From Desulfobulbus rhabdoformis (lineage in GTDB: Bacteria > Desulfobacterota > Desulfobulbia > Desulfobulbales > Desulfobulbaceae), in contig NZ_JAFFQA010000012.1 in NCBI RefSeq assembly GCF_016919065.1, forward strand, positions 1 through 64,000: a stretch of DNA of 64,000 bases, read 5' to 3'. How positions within the stretch are numbered: position 1 is the stretch's first letter; each line of letters starts with the position of its first letter. The position numbers were made by a program, and so were the translations under genes. A model generated the notes under the pieces. That model saw nothing but the letters and a program-made list of their open reading frames with translations. It was not told the origin of the DNA and made no database searches. Below, one piece after another: positions 61,522 through 64,000 of this stretch.

Positions 61522-62034
61522 ATGAGCAGTAAAAAGATGTTGCATTTAGCCACCTTCGTGGTGCTTGTATTGGGCATGAGCCTGACAGGCTGCAGCAAAA
61601 AGACCGCCATGACTGCGCCGCAGATGAATGCATCGGAAGGGGCAGGCGTGCCCGAGCCTCTGGAGACAGAGGAAAACGGCATCATGGAAGGTCGAACCTC
61701 CGGGCCGATGGTTCCCGTTTACTTTGCCTTTGACAGCTCTAAAATTGAGGGCGAACAGATGCAACGTATAGGGATAAATGCTAATTTTTTGAAGAGTAAT
61801 CCAAATTTTAACGTCCGGATCGAAGGAAACTGCGATCCGCGGGGTACCCAGGAGTACAACCTGGCCTTGGGTGAGCGCCGCGCGCTCAGCGCAAAAAAAG
61901 GCCTGATTGCACTGGGAGTTCAGCCTGACCAACTGACAACAGTCAGCTTTGGCGAGGAGAAACTGCTGCTTTTGGGCCATGATGAAATATCCTGGGCACA
62001 AAACCGAAGGGATGATTTTGTTCTTATAAAGTAA
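61522..62034 (+). CDS. pal: Peptidoglycan-associated lipoprotein Pal
   Basis: 170 residues. Links outer membrane and peptidoglycan in the Tol-Pal system. Signal peptide with lipobox SLTGC (Cys24), then an OmpA-like domain: VPVYFAFDSSKIEGEQ, RIEGNCDPRGTQEYNLALGE and RRALSAKKGLIALGV. Most Pal proteins have GHCDERGT; here it reads GNCDPRGT. The ATG at 61522 follows GGAGGG. tolB is not adjacent. Flanked by B repeats. Confidence 0.92.
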   Translation: MSSKKMLHLATFVVLVLGMSLTGCSKKTAMTAPQMNASEGAGVPEPLETEENGIMEGRTSGPMVPVYFAFDSSKIEGEQMQRIGINANFLKSNPNFNVRIEGNCDPRGTQEYNLALGERRALSAKKGLIALGVQPDQLTTVSFGEEKLLLLGHDEISWAQNRRDDFVLIK

Positions 62035-62104
62035 GCTGTTACTTCAATGCCAACAGCCGGGTGAGGGCACATGCTCTGCATCCGGTTTTGCTTTTTTCCT
62101 CTCT

Positions 62105-62126
62105 CCTGAATCCGTGAGCATTCAGG
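62105..62126. repeat. Family B end fragment
   Basis: CCTGAATCCGTGAGCATTCAGG matches the outer end of B3 (reversed B) for about 18 bases; with its inverted halves CCTGAAT and ATTCAGG it forms a small hairpin between pal and skp. Confidence 0.6.
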
Positions 62127-62205
62127 TCTCTTTTTCTTTCTCATTATCCGCCGCAGGAATGCATGTGGCAAAAATATTCATCTCAAATTATCTGGAGCAT
62201 CAACT

Positions 62206-62730
62206 GTGAAAAACATGAAACGTGTGCTGGGGTGTGTGGTTGTCGTCGCCGTCTTTTGTCTGCAGAGCCAGGTTTCACTGGCCGCTAACGTCAAGATTGC
62301 GATCATTGACATGAAACAGGTGCTTGCCACATCCAAAGCCGGGAAAAAAGCCCAGGGCGTTATCGAGAAAAAAATGAAATCTTTGCAGGAGTCTTTCCAA
62401 AAAGACGAGAAAGAACTTGCTAAGATGCAGGATGAAATGAAAAAGAAAGGTGCTGCCTGGAGTGATAAGGTAAAAAAAGAAAAGGCGATAGCATTTCAGC
62501 AAAAACGGCGGGACATGCTTGAGACACGGGAAAAGGCTAACCGCGAAATGCAGGCTCTGCGGGAGGAAAACATCAACCCCATCCTCAAAAAACTTGAGGA
62601 TATCGTCGATGACGTGGCCTCTGATAAAGGCTATACCCTTGTTTTGCCGAGAAACGTTGTGCTGTATTCTGCCAAATCTATAGATATCACCGATACTATC
62701 GTTTCAAAGCTGAATAAGGCGATGCGGTAA
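62206..62730 (+). CDS. skp: OmpH/Skp-family periplasmic chaperone
   Basis: 174 residues. Signal peptide (VVVVAVFCLQSQVSLAA), then IAIIDMKQVLATSKAGKKAQ, a long coiled coil (about 50-135, LQESFQKDEKELAKMQDEMK) and a C-terminal strand YTLVLPRNVVLYSAKSIDIT. Holds unfolded outer-membrane proteins for BAM. Start GTG at 62206 with TGGAG 8 bases before it; ATG at 62215 is the alternative. Unlike many genomes, bamA and lpxD are not adjacent. Confidence 0.88.
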   Translation: MKNMKRVLGCVVVVAVFCLQSQVSLAANVKIAIIDMKQVLATSKAGKKAQGVIEKKMKSLQESFQKDEKELAKMQDEMKKKGAAWSDKVKKEKAIAFQQKRRDMLETREKANREMQALREENINPILKKLEDIVDDVASDKGYTLVLPRNVVLYSAKSIDITDTIVSKLNKAMR

Positions 62731-62737
62731 GCTTTTC

Positions 62738-62908
62738 CCTGAGTCCGTGAGCATTCATCGGCGTGTTGCGAACGATGAAGGTGGCGTGCTGATGGATGCC
62801 CCAAGGGACGGCGCGGGCAACTGAACAACAAATAAATGAGTTAAAAAACCTCAGTCTCGTTCACGGGATACCTTGTTCAGTGGTCACGCGCCGTCACGGA
62901 TTCAGGTT
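62738..62908 (-). repeat. Family B repeat, copy B3 (reversed)
   Basis: About 171 bases, opposite orientation to B2: CCTGAGTCCGTGAGCATTCATCGGCG at the left, GGTGGCGTGCTGATGGATGCCCC and ACTGAACAAC inside, TTGTTCAGTGGTCACG and CCGTCACGGATTCAGG at the right. The part with the AAAGTGTACTTT palindrome is missing. Confidence 0.8.
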
Positions 62909-62967
62909 TTCTTTTGCAGTATACTTCCCGTTTTCTTTCACCCTGCCTTTGGGCGGGTGCTTCTTAG

Positions 62968-63126
62968 GGAAATCTTGAATAATTGCTTTTTCTGCCAATC
63001 TCCCGGAGTCTGGCGCTTACCTCGTCATACTCAAAATTTTATCCTCGGAATATCAACTATATGCCTGCGGTAAAATTTTTCACAATCCTTGACCTTGATT
63101 GAAAAATCTAATTATTCAAGACACCC
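62968..63126 (+). mobile_element. Family A MITE-like repeat, copy A7
   Basis: 159 bases, ends GGAAATCTTGAATAATT and AATTATTCAAGACACCC; direct repeats TTAG at 62964-62967 and 63127-63130. Contains one CGGAGTCTGGCGCTTACCTCG module and the AAAATTTTATCC...GGTAAAATTTT mirror pair. Confidence 0.85.
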
Positions 63127-63837
63127 TTAGGCCCGAAGCAATTCGGATTAGGCGTCATTCAGGCGTATCTACGGCGGTTTCATCTGGAGCATTATGCGGT
63201 CGGCGCTCTCTAGCCGACCGCAGCGCAACTCTTTCTGCTTGCAGATATCTTCTTTTTGCCATTTTCCTGGCGATATTCACGTGGAAAATTCTGTTTTCTC
63301 TTGCTGCTTCATGGTATGAAAACCTGGAGAGAAGTCATTTTTTTCTTATAAAGACACTTCCTTTTCTAATGCGTCATCATGCAATGACGATTAGATACAT
63401 TGATCTGGAATGAAGCCGATGCTTCCAATTCTATCGCCTGCGTGTTTTTGGGCAGAGTGTTCGGGGAGAGGGCTTCATCCTTCTAGTATGATACCAATAT
63501 GTTACCTTGCTCTTGTGTGTGCTGATCGGTGCTGGTTTTACACGGAGAAGGGGGGCGGTGTATACATTTCAGAGAAGGGATTCTGATGCATGAAGGGAAT
63601 GTATGATCGTTGCCGGGTGGAGGAGTGCACCTGGTTTTTTCTGTTGTCACCAGGCAGACGGTCTATTTTCTTTCTCCAGAATTCGCTTTCATTTATGAGG
63701 ACTTACACGCCGTTTGCGCGGGGATAAACGAAGATGCTTCGTTTTTAAAAAGAATAAATGAACCTGGATGCTATGTGTTGATTGAACGCTCTGTTCCGGG
63801 TGAAGAGGCTCCAGGCCTCGAAGGAGTTTTAAAGAAC
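63127..63837. other. Long stretch without a recognised gene before yicC
   Basis: About 710 bases. A perfect 10-pair hairpin TGCGGTCGGC/GCCGACCGCA lies at 63195-63222 without a T-run. From 63625 to the yicC start the yicC frame stays open (71 codons). No family pattern recognised in the rest; the frame at 63099 begins inside repeat A7 and is not a gene. Confidence 0.45.
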
Positions 63838-64000
63838 ATGCGACTGCGGAGTATGACAGGATTTGGAAGGGGGGAAGCCAGCGAAGGCGGGAGGGCTTGG
63901 GTTGCCGAAATTCGAACGGTGAATCACCGTTTTTTGGATCAGCGGGTGATTTTACCCCGACTTTTTTCCGCCCTTGAGGATCCTGTTAAAAAATTGGTTG
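63838..64000 (+). CDS. yicC: YicC-family endoribonuclease, N-terminal part (cut by window edge)
   Basis: 54 codons before the right edge: MRLRSMTGFGRGEAS, AEIRTVNHRFLDQRVILP and LEDPVKKLV. This matches the start of YicC (E. coli MIRSMTAYARRE...MRSVNQRYLE), an RNase linked to small-RNA turnover. Two Met starts (63838, 63853) are possible; 63838 fits the family. AAGGAG lies about 13 bases upstream. Confidence 0.88.
   Translation, partial: MRLRSMTGFGRGEASEGGRAWVAEIRTVNHRFLDQRVILPRLFSALEDPVKKLV

Noticed and set aside
63195..63222. Perfect 10-pair hairpin TGCGGTCGGC/GCCGACCGCA as a terminator or tRNA arm
   Set aside because: No T-run and no tRNA-like context; left as an unexplained hairpin.
63099..63413. 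104-residue open frame after repeat A7
   Set aside because: Its start codon belongs to the repeat end (same MKNLIIQDT as the false pgi start); the remainder shows no family.
1..64000. CRISPR arrays, rRNA and tRNA genes
   Set aside because: No evenly spaced direct repeats and no tRNA or rRNA sequence recognised on either strand by eye. The interspersed repeats are dispersed and palindromic, not CRISPR.

Overview
The window is a chromosomal segment of a sulfate- or sulfite-reducing bacterium, most likely Desulfobacterota of the Desulfobulbales/Desulfobulbaceae type. The main evidence is a reductive dissimilatory sulfite reductase operon (dsrA-dsrB-dsrD) with strongly biased, high-expression codon use. 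It is supported by LPS (kdsD), BamD, Pal and Skp genes typical of a Gram-negative envelope, a separate F0 gene cluster (atpZ-atpI-atpB-atpE), and a UbiD-type decarboxylase of the size seen in futalosine-pathway menaquinone makers. The species assignment is inference. No rRNA, tRNA or CRISPR was seen.

Layout. 0-6 kb: the cut end of an IS1595-type transposase gene, then rpoD, dprA, rpe and pgi. 6-9 kb: dsrABD behind a near-consensus promoter. 9-12 kb: birA, a YhdH-type reductase and kdsD. 11.8-20 kb: a large protein with an E2-like domain and TPR-like repeats, a DUF4388 protein, then a minus-strand operon secDF-ykgJ-HD-HAD. 20.5-24.6 kb: two overlapping kinase genes, then bamD-trxB-trxA on the minus strand. 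24.8-30 kb: hemL, the F0 genes, a nucleoside phosphorylase and rimO. 30-37 kb: an IHF/HU gene, then a long minus-strand run (cbpA-cbpM-rmuC-lipoprotein-yjbQ-small protein-ubiD-rluB) with very short gaps. 37-41 kb: aroK, glgA and gap. 41-49.5 kb: a small zinc-finger protein, then a minus-strand group with a ParB-like protein, BrkB/YihY, a hybrid histidine kinase, an HDOD protein, a MoaE-like protein and a lytic transglycosylase. 49.7-55 kb: a NUDIX hydrolase, zapB-zapA, a probable 6S RNA, rny and tyrS. 55-61 kb: a Fur-family repressor with its own Fur box, a dihydrouridine synthase, a radical SAM protein and glycogen phosphorylase. 61-64 kb: pal, skp and the start of yicC.

Two families of short non-coding interspersed repeats run through the gaps. 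Family A is MITE-like: about 90-175 bp, ends of the type GGG(A/T)(A/G)TCTTGAATAATT, and 4-bp target duplications visible at five copies. Family B is about 170-226 bp with ends CCTGAATCCGTGA. One A copy sits inside a B copy with a TTCA duplication, which shows A has moved. The least explained protein is the 794-residue one at 11.8-14.2 kb: an E2 (ubiquitin-conjugating) fold lacking the catalytic cysteine, joined through a membrane segment to a long helical repeat region.

How genes work together: glgA, glgP and pgi serve glycogen storage and use; gap and rpe serve central carbon flow; secDF, bamD, pal and skp build the envelope; trxA/trxB provide thiol redox; zapA/zapB assist division. Gene starts were set by ribosome binding sites and family length, and several differ from the longest open frame.
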